From Coriobacteriaceae bacterium AM113-163 (GTDB lineage: Bacteria; Actinomycetota; Coriobacteriia; Coriobacteriales; Coriobacteriaceae), in NCBI GenBank assembly GCA_027673765.1, contig JAQDWB010000012.1, forward strand, positions 7,213 through 71,212: a DNA stretch of 64,000 nucleotides, read 5' to 3'. Below are positions 1-7,746 of this stretch, piece by piece. Each line of letters opens with the position of its first letter. Within the stretch, counting starts at the first letter, position 1. A model generated the notes under the pieces. That model saw only the letters and a program-made list of their open reading frames with translations, ran no database searches and was not told the origin of the DNA. The translations under genes and the position numbers were made by a program.

Positions 1-860
1 AGCTGATTCGCTACAAGGATGAAGAGATCGAGCGCCTTAAGGACATGAAGGTCCGCCTGTCCACCAAGATGGTGGGCGAGTCGCTCGAGCAGCACTGCGA
101 GACCGAGTTTAACCGTCTGCGCATGACGGCGTTTCCCAACGCGTACTTCGAGAAAGATAACGATGCGTCCGAGGGCACCAAGGGCGACTTTATCTTCCGC
201 GAGTGCGACGCGAGCGGCAACGAGATCATTTCGATTATGTTCGAGATGAAAAACGAGAACGACGAGACCGCGATCAAGCATAAGAACGAGGACTTCTTTA
301 AGAAGCTCGATCACGATCGTCGCCAGAAAGGCTGTGAGTACGCGGTGCTCTGCACGCTGCTCGAGCCCGAGAGCGAGCTGTATAACGCAGGGATCGTGGA
401 CGTGAGCTATCGCTACGAGAAAATGTACGTGATCCGCCCGCAGTTTTTTATCCCCATGATTACGCTGCTTCGCAACGCCGCCATGGGTTCGCTTCGCTAT
501 AAGCGGGAACTGGCGGAGTACAAACAGCAGAATATCGATGTCACGAACTTCGAAGCCAAGATGGAGAAGTTCAAGGACGGCTTCTCGCGAAACTACAACT
601 TGGCGAGTAGGCAATTCGAGTCAGCGATTAAGGAGATCGATACTGCCATTAAGCAGCTCGAGAAGACCAAGGACGACCTGCGCCGCAGCACCGAGAACCT
701 GCGTCTGGCCCACAACAAGGCCGACGAGCTTACCATTCGCAAGCTCACGTGGGGCAACAAGACCATGAAGGCAGCGTTTGACGAGGCGCGCGAGGCTGCT
801 CCAGAGACAAACGATGATCCGGCCGAGGCAGATTCGTATGAGGTCGAGGATTCCGAGTAG
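1..860 (+). CDS. DUF2130 domain protein, 5' end cut by window edge
   Basis: The open frame runs from the first complete codon of the window (base 3) to TAG at 860, so the N-terminus lies outside. The first residues, with a charged ELIRYKDEEIE-like helix followed by RLSTKMVGESLEQHCE, match the start of the DUF2130 core. A nuclease-like fold follows, with DFIFRE and FEMKNEN segments in residues 45-85 of the visible part. The last third is charged coiled coil (about residues 165-235) and ends in an acidic tail. DUF2130 proteins are cytoplasmic, and a PD-(D/E)XK-like nuclease fold has been suggested for them, but no defined reaction is known to me. An internal ATG at 45 is in frame but lies inside the conserved motif, so it is not the true start. 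A strong hairpin follows the stop. Confidence 0.85.
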   Translation, partial: LIRYKDEEIERLKDMKVRLSTKMVGESLEQHCETEFNRLRMTAFPNAYFEKDNDASEGTKGDFIFRECDASGNEIISIMFEMKNENDETAIKHKNEDFFKKLDHDRRQKGCEYAVLCTLLEPESELYNAGIVDVSYRYEKMYVIRPQFFIPMITLLRNAAMGSLRYKRELAEYKQQNIDVTNFEAKMEKFKDGFSRNYNLASRQFESAIKEIDTAIKQLEKTKDDLRRSTENLRLAHNKADELTIRKLTWGNKTMKAAFDEAREAAPETNDDPAEADSYEVEDSE

Positions 861-879
861 GGCATAGCGAATCGTGCAA

Positions 880-917
880 AAGCGGGGCCGCTGGCGATGT
901 TGCCGGCGGCCCCGCTT
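880..917. terminator. Bidirectional hairpin terminator
   Basis: A perfect 12-bp stem (880-891 with 906-917, AAGCGGGGCCGC and its complement) has a 14-nt loop. It sits between the convergent stops of the DUF2130 gene at 860 and the helicase gene at 940. Both flanks have only short T-rich tails. Confidence 0.7.
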
Positions 918-939
918 CGTTTCGCCCTAGTATGTTCGA

Positions 940-3621
940 CTAGTCCTCGAGCAAATCCTCGATAAAGCCGACGCGGTAGTTTTTGAAGATGACCTCGCCG
1001 CCGTCTTGCGTGGCGTCCAGATCGACGTCGCCCATGATGCCAAAGTCGTGGTCGCCGTCCTCGTCGGCAAAAATTTGGTGTACGTGCCACACGTGGAGCG
1101 CCTTTTCATCGGACTCGTCGATCGAGAACATGGCAGAGGAGCGCGCGTCGCCGTCGGTGAGAATTTCCTCGTGCTGCTCATGGTAGGCATCGAGCGCTTT
1201 TTGCCAACGGATCTCGCTCATACCCCAGTCGTCGTCGAGCTCGCCTAGGTCGCGCGTATGCTCGCGGGCGGCAAGGGTCACGCGGCGGAAGAGGGCGTTG
1301 CGCACCAGCAGCGTGCAGCCGCGGCGGTCCGCTACGACCTCGTCGATGCCCTGCGGCGGTGCGGCGTCGAGGGCTGCCGGGTTGCCGGCGTTCTCCCATT
1401 CGTCCACCAGGCTCGAGTCCACCGAGCGCACCACAAAGCCCAGCCACGAGATAATGTCGCGCAGGCGCTCGTCGCGCTTCTCGATGGGCACGGTGCGGTC
1501 GAGCGAACGGTAAGCCTCTGCCAGGTAGCGCAGTAAAATGCCCTCGGAGCGGGCGATGCCGAGCTTTTGAATGTAGCCCTTAAAATCGCTCGCGCTTTCC
1601 AGCATATCGCGCAGAACGCTCTTGGGAGAGAGCTGGTAGTCGTTTGCCCAGGGCACTTCCTGGCAGTACTTGTCAAAAGCGGCGTCGAGCAAATCCTCGA
1701 GCGGCTTTTCGTACGTGACGTCTTGAATGCGCTCCAAGCGCTCCTCATATTCGATGCCGTCGGCCTTCATCTCGGCCATAGCGCGATCGCGTGCGGCGCG
1801 CTCCTGTGCGCGCAATACCTGCTTGGGGTCCTCGAGCGTAGCCTCGACCATCGAGATGAGGTCCATGGTATAGGTCTCACTCTCGGGGTCGAGCAGCTCC
1901 AGCGCGGCAAGCAAAAACGGTGAGAGCGGCTGGTCGAGCGCAAAGTCCTCGGGCAGGTCGACCGTCAGCGCGTAGTCGATGTCCGGCGCGGCGTCAGCCG
2001 GAGCGTCGGGTGCGGGCGGCACCTCGGTGCGCACGACGACGCCGGAGTCGATGAGCGTGGCGAAGATCTCGTCGGCACGAACCTCGAGCTTCGCCTTTTC
2101 CTCGGGCGTTTGCAGGCTTGTCTCGATAAGGTCGTGCACGCGGGCGCGGGCGTCGCCGCCCTGCTCGACCACGCTAATCACCATGGAGTGTGTGATGCGA
2201 AGGCGCGGCTTGAGCGTTTCGGGCTGCGTCTCGATCAGGCGCTCAAAGGTCTGCTTGTTCCAGGTGACAAAGCCCTCGGGGGCCTTTTTCTTTTTAATCT
2301 TGCGGAGCTTCTTGGGGTCGTCGCCCGCTTTGGCCATAAGCTTGGCATTCTCGATCTCGTGCTCGGGTGCCTCGGCGATCACCATGCCCTCGGTATCGAA
2401 GCCCGAGCGGCCGGCGCGACCGGCAATCTGATGGAACTCACGGGCGCGCAGGCGACGCATCTTGTAGCCATCGAACTTGGTGAGCGCGGTGAGCACCACA
2501 GTGTGGATGGGTACGTTGATGCCGACGCCGAGCGTATCGGTACCGCAGATGACGGGCAGCAGGCCTTGCTGTGCCAGGCGCTCGACCAGTAGGCGATAGC
2601 GCGGCAGCATACCGGCGTGGTGCACGCCGACGCCGCATCCGAGCAAGCGCTTAAGAATCTTGCCAAAGGCCGTGGAGAAGCTCGTCCCCTTTGCCGCTTC
2701 TTTGATGGCCTCGCGCTGCTCCTTGCTGGCGATGCCAAAATTGGCGAGCGACTGCGCCGTCGCAAGGGCGGCATCCTGGCTAAAGTGCACGATATAGAGC
2801 GGGGCCTCGCCGCGGCGCATGGCGAGCTCGACCGTGCCCTCGAGGGGGGTCGTCACATAGTCGTAGCTCAGCGGCACGGGGCGTGGAGCATCGACGACCA
2901 AGTCGCAGGTAGCGCCGGTGTGTTCCTCGAGCGAGGCGGCGATCGCGGTGACATCGCCGAGCGTGGCGCTCATGAGCATGAATTGCGTGTGAGGCAGGGT
3001 GAGCAGCGGCACCTGCCAGGCCCAGCCGCGATCGGGGTCGGCAAAGTAGTGGAACTCGTCCATGGCCACGCAGCCCACGTCGGCGTCCTCGCCCTCGCGC
3101 AGCGCATCGTTGGCAAGGATTTCGGCCGTGCAGCAGATGACGGGCGCTTTGGTATTGATATGCGTATCGCCGGTGATCATGCCGACGTTATCGCGGCCGA
3201 GTACCTGCACCAGGTCGAAGAACTTTTCGCTGACCAAGGCCTTGATGGGAGCCGTGTAATAGCAGCGCTTGCCCTGCGCCATGCCCATAAAGAGCATGCC
3301 CAGCGCGACGAGCGATTTGCCCGATCCGGTCGGTGTGCCCAAAATGACGTGATCGCCGGCAGCCAGGTCCATGAGGGCCTCTTCCTGGTGGTCCCACAGC
3401 TCAATGCCGCGGTCGCTCGTCCATTCAAAGAAGCGCTCGAAGGCCTGATCGGGCGTGAGCCACGGTTCGGGCTCGCTGCCATCCTCGGGCTCCCACCAAG
3501 TGGGGGAGAGCGCGCCGAGCGAGCCGAACTCTGCCTCGGTTCCCGTGCCGCCCGAGAATGAGCTGGCAGCGCCGGCGCCGGAGACGGTGCTGGCGGCGGT
3601 ATCTGTCGTGGTCTGTGCCAT
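940..3621 (-). CDS. DEAD/DEAH-box helicase with DUF3516-type C-terminus
   Basis: This 893-residue SF2 helicase resembles the actinobacterial Ski2/HelY-like group with a C-terminal DUF3516 region. The first 45 residues are low in complexity (T, A, G, S). Walker A GTPTGSGKS is at residues 95-103, the DEFH box at 188-191, and SAT follows. Motif VI appears as QIAGRAGRSG. The C-terminal half is long and acidic, consistent with DUF3516. Likely role: ATP-driven RNA or DNA unwinding in the cytoplasm; the substrate is not evident. ATG at 3621 is preferred because AGAGAAAG lies 9 nt upstream. The frame stays open up to 3792, but that extension is translated from the inverted-repeat element at 3743-3865 and is not credible. 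The gene converges on the DUF2130 gene. Confidence 0.9.
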   Translation of the reverse strand: MAQTTTDTAASTVSGAGAASSFSGGTGTEAEFGSLGALSPTWWEPEDGSEPEPWLTPDQAFERFFEWTSDRGIELWDHQEEALMDLAAGDHVILGTPTGSGKSLVALGMLFMGMAQGKRCYYTAPIKALVSEKFFDLVQVLGRDNVGMITGDTHINTKAPVICCTAEILANDALREGEDADVGCVAMDEFHYFADPDRGWAWQVPLLTLPHTQFMLMSATLGDVTAIAASLEEHTGATCDLVVDAPRPVPLSYDYVTTPLEGTVELAMRRGEAPLYIVHFSQDAALATAQSLANFGIASKEQREAIKEAAKGTSFSTAFGKILKRLLGCGVGVHHAGMLPRYRLLVERLAQQGLLPVICGTDTLGVGINVPIHTVVLTALTKFDGYKMRRLRAREFHQIAGRAGRSGFDTEGMVIAEAPEHEIENAKLMAKAGDDPKKLRKIKKKKAPEGFVTWNKQTFERLIETQPETLKPRLRITHSMVISVVEQGGDARARVHDLIETSLQTPEEKAKLEVRADEIFATLIDSGVVVRTEVPPAPDAPADAAPDIDYALTVDLPEDFALDQPLSPFLLAALELLDPESETYTMDLISMVEATLEDPKQVLRAQERAARDRAMAEMKADGIEYEERLERIQDVTYEKPLEDLLDAAFDKYCQEVPWANDYQLSPKSVLRDMLESASDFKGYIQKLGIARSEGILLRYLAEAYRSLDRTVPIEKRDERLRDIISWLGFVVRSVDSSLVDEWENAGNPAALDAAPPQGIDEVVADRRGCTLLVRNALFRRVTLAAREHTRDLGELDDDWGMSEIRWQKALDAYHEQHEEILTDGDARSSAMFSIDESDEKALHVWHVHQIFADEDGDHDFGIMGDVDLDATQDGGEVIFKNYRVGFIEDLLED

Positions 3622-3930
3622 GTGGTTACTTTCTCTCGCGTTTGTCCGCCAACTATTATGGCGTAGCGTCGCATCGATGCGTTCGCAGGCAAGAAAATGC
3701 AGGAAATGGGCGTTCTGCCCAGCTGTTTGGGGCGGCCGCAGACTAAGTGAGTAGACTTTTTGCGATATCGCGAGCACGCGACTTTTGCGCAAGCGATCTA
3801 CCTGCGGTTTTAGTTTTCGCTATGCGGGTTGTGCTTGGCTATTGCCAAAAAGTCTACTCACTTAGGTTTGAGGGCCGTTCGTCGGCACCTATTTGCGTTT
3901 GGTTACCGGCGCAGCGACTGTCAAAAGCCC
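3622..3930. other. Intergenic stretch between helicase and trmB
   Basis: This 309-bp stretch lies upstream of the helicase and downstream of trmB, both on the minus strand. Its only clear structure is the 123-bp element with 20-bp terminal inverted repeats at 3743-3865. No convincing gene is present. Confidence 0.6.
3743..3865. repeat. Element with perfect 20-bp terminal inverted repeats
   Basis: Bases 3743-3762 (CTAAGTGAGTAGACTTTTTG) are the exact reverse complement of 3846-3865, with 83 bp between them. Inside the arms there is further imperfect pairing (around GCGATATCGCGAGCAC and GTGCTTGGCTATTGC). The size and structure fit a MITE/REPIN-like repeat or a long hairpin RNA. No coding capacity or target-site duplication is obvious. 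No second copy was noticed in this window. Confidence 0.6.
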
Positions 3931-4770
3931 CTAGGACTCTTGCGGCAGGCGCTTCTTGCCCTTGCGGGCGCGGTTCTTAAAGTTCTCGACGGCTTCTTCC
4001 ATGCCCAGGGGTACATAGGTGAGCTCATCGAGGTTATCGGGCAGGTAGCAGGCAAGGCTTTGCTCCTGCGCTCGGCCTGCTACGAGTTGCTCTTCGGTAG
4101 GCTTCTCGCCGGGTGTGGCGCAAATGCCATAGACGGCGGCGCCCATCTCGCGCGTGCGGCACTCATACTCGGTCTCGGGATGCTCGGGATGGTCGCGGCG
4201 AACGTCGTCACTTGTCCAAAGTGTGTCGTAGCCTGCCGCGGCAAACTGCCCCAGGGCGTAGTCGCGCAATGGCTTGCTGTCGGTTCGCAGTGTGACGGTG
4301 GCGCCGGCTGCAAAGAGCGGGCGGTAGAGCATCAAATGCTCGACATGGACGAGTCGTTTTTTGGCGTACTTGGCCTTGGGCTGCGGCGTGGGAAAGTTGA
4401 TGGTGATGGCATCGAGCTCGCCTGCGGCAAACAGCTGCGGCAGCGATGCAGCGCCTCGGGGCAGCACAAGCGCATTGGGCAGCTCCTGCTCGCAGATTTT
4501 CTGCGCGGCATAGGCGATGCAGATGGGCTCCTGGTCCATACCGATAAAGAGGGTGTTTGGCTCGCGGACTGCGCGCTCTACAAGGTACGTTCCCTTGCCA
4601 CAGCCAAGATCCAGGTGAAGGTGCTCGAAGGGCTTGCTGCCAACTGGCGCGCAGGCCTTGCGCCAATCTCCGGCATAGGCCTCGGGGTTCGTCTCAATCG
4701 CATCGGCGTAGCGCTCCAGGCGCTCCTCGAGCACAAAGTTCTTAGGCGTGCGAACGTGGACGGCTCCCAT
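3931..4770 (-). CDS. trmB: tRNA (guanine-N7-)-methyltransferase TrmB
   Basis: This 279-residue class I SAM methyltransferase would make m7G46 in tRNA. The glycine-rich SAM motif LDLGCGKGTYL is near residues 53-63, the acidic GMDQEP motif near residue 77, and the family C-terminal motif appears as TEYECRTREMGAAVY. The central signature, normally FPDPWPK followed by H/K/R-rich residues, reads FPTPQPKAKYAKKRL here, so the usual Asp and Trp are replaced by Thr and Gln. The rest of the fold is intact, so this looks like lineage divergence rather than decay. The start is supported by AAGGAGCCTC just before ATG. The gene is on the same strand as the next methyltransferase upstream, with a gap of about 117 bp. 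Confidence 0.88.
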   Translation of the reverse strand: MGAVHVRTPKNFVLEERLERYADAIETNPEAYAGDWRKACAPVGSKPFEHLHLDLGCGKGTYLVERAVREPNTLFIGMDQEPICIAYAAQKICEQELPNALVLPRGAASLPQLFAAGELDAITINFPTPQPKAKYAKKRLVHVEHLMLYRPLFAAGATVTLRTDSKPLRDYALGQFAAAGYDTLWTSDDVRRDHPEHPETEYECRTREMGAAVYGICATPGEKPTEEQLVAGRAQEQSLACYLPDNLDELTYVPLGMEEAVENFKNRARKGKKRLPQES

Positions 4771-4887
4771 GAGGCTCCTTGGTCATAAGTATGGAACGCA
4801 TAGCTACGCGTTCCGTCAATGGGTTGAAAAGGGCGGGCATAGCTTGCCCAAAAGATGCGATGCGGCTCGGCGGCGAGTTGTCGATGC

Positions 4888-5760
4888 CTACAGGCGCTTG
4901 AGAATCACATAGCGGTTGAGATCGCCGCTGCGACCGTCGGCATGGAAGCGCTCAAGCTCGCGCACGGGGACCTCGCCGCTCTTGTAGAACGTACGGACGC
5001 CACGCACCAGATCGGTGATCTGCTGATCGTCAAAGTGATGGCAATAGCGGTAGGCGTGGCGGTCGTTTTGCCAGCCAATGAGGTGGTCGCCGGCTTCAAA
5101 CTGCGCGGAATCGTAACCCTCAAACGGTGGGGTGAGCTCGGCGCGGGCTTCGGCTCGAACGGCCTTGCGCGCCATGCGCTCGTCGTTCATAAACTCCCAA
5201 AAGCTGATGGCGATGATGCCGCCCGGGCGTGTCTGACGCACCAGGGCGTCGAGCACGCGTACGCGGTACTCGCATGACGGCACGTGGTGCATAAAGCCAA
5301 AACAGACCGATATTTCGGCGAGCGGGGCGTCGAAAAGCACATCGGGTGTCTCGGCGGGGTTGAGCTTCATGAGGGCATCGAGCACATCGAGTTCCTGGAA
5401 GTGCAGGTTGGGAATGCGCAGCGCGTGGCCATGTGCATCGATGGCCAGGTCTTGGCACGAGTCGACGCCGTAGAACTCAAACGGGCAGCTGGCATCTGCC
5501 GAGGGGTTTGCGCCGTCGACGCCCTTGGCGGCAAGTGCGCCGCCGGCGGCAAAGTTCTCGAATCGCATATTGCCGCAGGCAAGATCGAAGACGCGGACGG
5601 GATGCTCAATCGTGGCGACATCGAGCTGTTCGAGCGCGATGTCCATGGTGCGCACCCAGCCGGGCCACGGGGCCTGGCGCGTATCGGAGAAGGAGGCGGA
5701 GTGCTCGCGATAGAACGTGTTGTTGAGCTGGATGAGCGACGAGGCGAAATCGCGGTTCAC
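4888..5760 (-). CDS. Trm9-like SAM-dependent methyltransferase
   Basis: This 290-residue class I methyltransferase has the Trm9/ABH8 pattern: FYREH..FSDTRQAPWPGW (residues 17-35), closely like the yeast Trm9 stretch HFSQTRYKPWP; SAM motif FDLACGNMRF (58-67); an MHHV segment where Trm9 has VVHHW; RPGG; and a terminal NRYVILKRL. Trm9 methylates cm5U34 of tRNA to mcm5U34. The assignment rests on remembered motifs, not a search, so the substrate is inferred. GTG at 5760 is chosen because GAAGGGAG lies about 9 nt upstream; an ATG at 5808 in the same frame has no ribosome site. The gene lies close to trmB and within 2 kb of elp3 on the opposite strand. Confidence 0.75.
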   Translation of the reverse strand: MNRDFASSLIQLNNTFYREHSASFSDTRQAPWPGWVRTMDIALEQLDVATIEHPVRVFDLACGNMRFENFAAGGALAAKGVDGANPSADASCPFEFYGVDSCQDLAIDAHGHALRIPNLHFQELDVLDALMKLNPAETPDVLFDAPLAEISVCFGFMHHVPSCEYRVRVLDALVRQTRPGGIIAISFWEFMNDERMARKAVRAEARAELTPPFEGYDSAQFEAGDHLIGWQNDRHAYRYCHHFDDQQITDLVRGVRTFYKSGEVPVRELERFHADGRSGDLNRYVILKRL

Positions 5761-6027
5761 GGCGCGGAACTCCCTTCGTTGGCGGTGCGGAATAAACAGT
5801 ACGACCATACTACCGTTAACGCCGCAACGGGGACAACCAAGCTACGGGTCATTGCTTTGTTTGGACACATTTCCGCAGCTCATATGCACTCGCAACCGCC
5901 GGTTGTCAAAAATCTCACTAGAATAGGTGGCGTGCTTTTGGCGGTGGCGGATAGATTTTTAACTGTGCAAGGCGCCTTAAGAACAAAAACGGTCCGGCGG
6001 CACGGCTGGCATCACATAGGAGGAACC

Positions 6028-6750
6028 ATGAATGTAGAAACTGCGCAGCGGCTCGCCGACCTTCGCCGCAGCAAAGGCTTTAGTCAAGAAGGGCTGGCAC
6101 GAAAGCTGGGACTGTCGCGCCAAGCGGTCAGCAAATGGGAGCGCGCGGAGAGCTCGCCCGATACCGAGAACCTGATTTCGCTCGCCAAGCTCTATGGTGT
6201 GAGTCTGGATGAGCTGCTCAATCCGAGCGATGAGATCGAGGACGATATCGAGTTTGAGAACGAGGACCGCGCCCGTCAGCGCGAGGCCGAGGCGGCGGAG
6301 CGTGCCCGTACCCACGAGGCGGCGGCACGCGCTACCGAGGCGGCAACGCAGGCGAGTGATGCTGCGGCCAAGGCGGCGCAAGCGGCAAGCTGGAGTGCAC
6401 AGGCCGCCAATGCCGCTACGGCGCAGGCGACGAGTGGCGGTGCGGTTGGCTCGACTCCGGTGAAGGGCCCGTTCCAGTCGTTCCCGTATTGGGCTGTGTG
6501 TTGGCTGCTGTTCTTTTTGCTGATGTTCCCGTTTGGTGCCGGCCCCTTTGCCGCGCTGATCTTCTTTACGATTCCCATCTATCACTGGGTGGCGCGTGCA
6601 CTCGATGGTGATTGGGCGCGCGGGGATATTCAGGTTGGTTCGGCACCGGTGACGGCTAGGACTCAGGTGCAGGATGCTTCCGCTGCGGTTGATGCTGGCG
6701 TGGCTACCGCGACTACCGCTGGCCCGATCGCCAAAGAGGGTGATGAATGA
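6028..6750 (+). CDS. XRE-family regulator with alanine-rich linker and membrane segments
   Basis: This 240-residue protein begins with a Cro/C1 helix-turn-helix (residues about 7-60, with GFSQEGLARKLGLSRQAVSKWE). A charged then Ala/Gln-rich region (about 75-145) is likely helical or coiled coil. Two closely spaced hydrophobic segments (about 150-190, with CWLLFFLLMF) suggest membrane anchoring, and an Ala/Thr-rich tail follows. It is probably a membrane-tethered transcription factor. AGGAGG ends 5 nt before the ATG. The stop overlaps the next start by 4 nt (ATGA), so it is translationally coupled to the DUF4097 gene. This arrangement suggests the two act in envelope sensing. No operator was identified with confidence. 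Confidence 0.82.
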   Translation: MNVETAQRLADLRRSKGFSQEGLARKLGLSRQAVSKWERAESSPDTENLISLAKLYGVSLDELLNPSDEIEDDIEFENEDRARQREAEAAERARTHEAAARATEAATQASDAAAKAAQAASWSAQAANAATAQATSGGAVGSTPVKGPFQSFPYWAVCWLLFFLLMFPFGAGPFAALIFFTIPIYHWVARALDGDWARGDIQVGSAPVTARTQVQDASAAVDAGVATATTAGPIAKEGDE

Positions 6751-7649
6751 TGAAGCTTTCGCATGAATCCAAGGTACGCTTGAGCGTTGGCATCGGAGCG
6801 TTCGTGCTCATTGTTGGGCTTGTATTTGGCGTTTCGCGGACATTGATTCATTTTGATGGCCCGTGGGATCTCGACGATGTTGTATCCGGCCTGTCCGGTA
6901 GGGACGATGTGGTTGACGATGACGATTTTATGAACGATGGCGGCGGCTATTCCGCTCAGCCTCAGCAGCTTTCGAGTACGACTTTTGATGCCGATATGTT
7001 CCGCTACCTCGATTTCGATATCAATGCGGGTTCGGTGGACGTCAAGGTTGTTGATGGCAACAAGGCTCGCGTTATCGAGCGGGGGCGCGTTGCCAAGGGT
7101 ATGGATGCCTCCAAGGCCGCGGCGCAAAACATCGCATCCGTCGAGGACTCGACGCTTAAGGTTTCCCAGTTTGGAAGTGATGACGGTAAGGCAATCGATC
7201 GCTCGGTTACGGTTGAGCTGCCGCGCCGTGTTGCCGAACATCTGAAGGGGATCAACGCGCACGTGGGCTCGGGTGATTTGCAGATTGCCGGTGTCATCTG
7301 TGATGGTTTTGACCTTTTCCTGGGTGCGGGAGATGTAGAGTTTACAGGCAGCGTGACTGATGCGCTCAGTGCTGAGGTCGGTTCGGGCGATGTGACGTTC
7401 GAGCTCTACCAGGCCCCCGCGAAGTCGATGGACGTAAGCGTGGACTCGGGCGATGTGGAGATAACGGTTCCAAACTCTACGGGCTTTAAGGCGAGCCTCA
7501 CCGTGGGCAGTGGTGACTTCGAGAGCGATTTCCTTCCGCTTGGCTACGATGGCGAGACCATATTGAATCTTGAATTCGACAACGGTGATAAGTCAGCCAC
7601 GTATCGTTTTAAGGTCGGTTCGGGCGACATGTCGTTTGATCCGGAGTGA
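6747..7649 (+). CDS. DUF4097-family beta-strand repeat protein, membrane anchored
   Basis: This 300-residue protein has one N-terminal hydrophobic anchor (about residues 10-30) and an Asp-rich linker (about 48-65). The rest is a repeating beta-strand region with recurrent GSGD/GAGD turns (for example near residues 173, 194, 211, 230 and 254), the pattern of DUF4097/toast-rack domains. The bulk is predicted outside the membrane. Function is unknown; such proteins often accompany PadR, DUF1700 or XRE regulators and are thought of as envelope sensors. The start overlaps the stop of the XRE gene by 4 nt. A strong terminator follows at 7696-7727. Confidence 0.8.
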   Translation: MMKLSHESKVRLSVGIGAFVLIVGLVFGVSRTLIHFDGPWDLDDVVSGLSGRDDVVDDDDFMNDGGGYSAQPQQLSSTTFDADMFRYLDFDINAGSVDVKVVDGNKARVIERGRVAKGMDASKAAAQNIASVEDSTLKVSQFGSDDGKAIDRSVTVELPRRVAEHLKGINAHVGSGDLQIAGVICDGFDLFLGAGDVEFTGSVTDALSAEVGSGDVTFELYQAPAKSMDVSVDSGDVEITVPNSTGFKASLTVGSGDFESDFLPLGYDGETILNLEFDNGDKSATYRFKVGSGDMSFDPE

Positions 7650-7695
7650 CATGAGGTTTTCGGAGATCGGTACATATAGGCACGCTCTTTGATGG

Positions 7696-7730
7696 AGGCG
7701 CCGGAGCCCGTCACGGCTCCGGCGCCTTTG
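7696..7730 (+). terminator. Rho-independent terminator after the XRE/DUF4097 pair
   Basis: A perfect 13-bp GC-rich stem (AGGCGCCGGAGCC at 7696-7708 with 7715-7727) has a 6-nt loop and is followed by TTTG. It separates the XRE/DUF4097 pair from elp3. Confidence 0.75.
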
Positions 7731-7746
7731 CCTTTACAATGGGGGC

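Noticed and set aside
3747..3980. Short plus-strand ORF over the inverted-repeat element
   Set aside because: It is created by the repeat arms and overlaps the end of trmB; no protein features.
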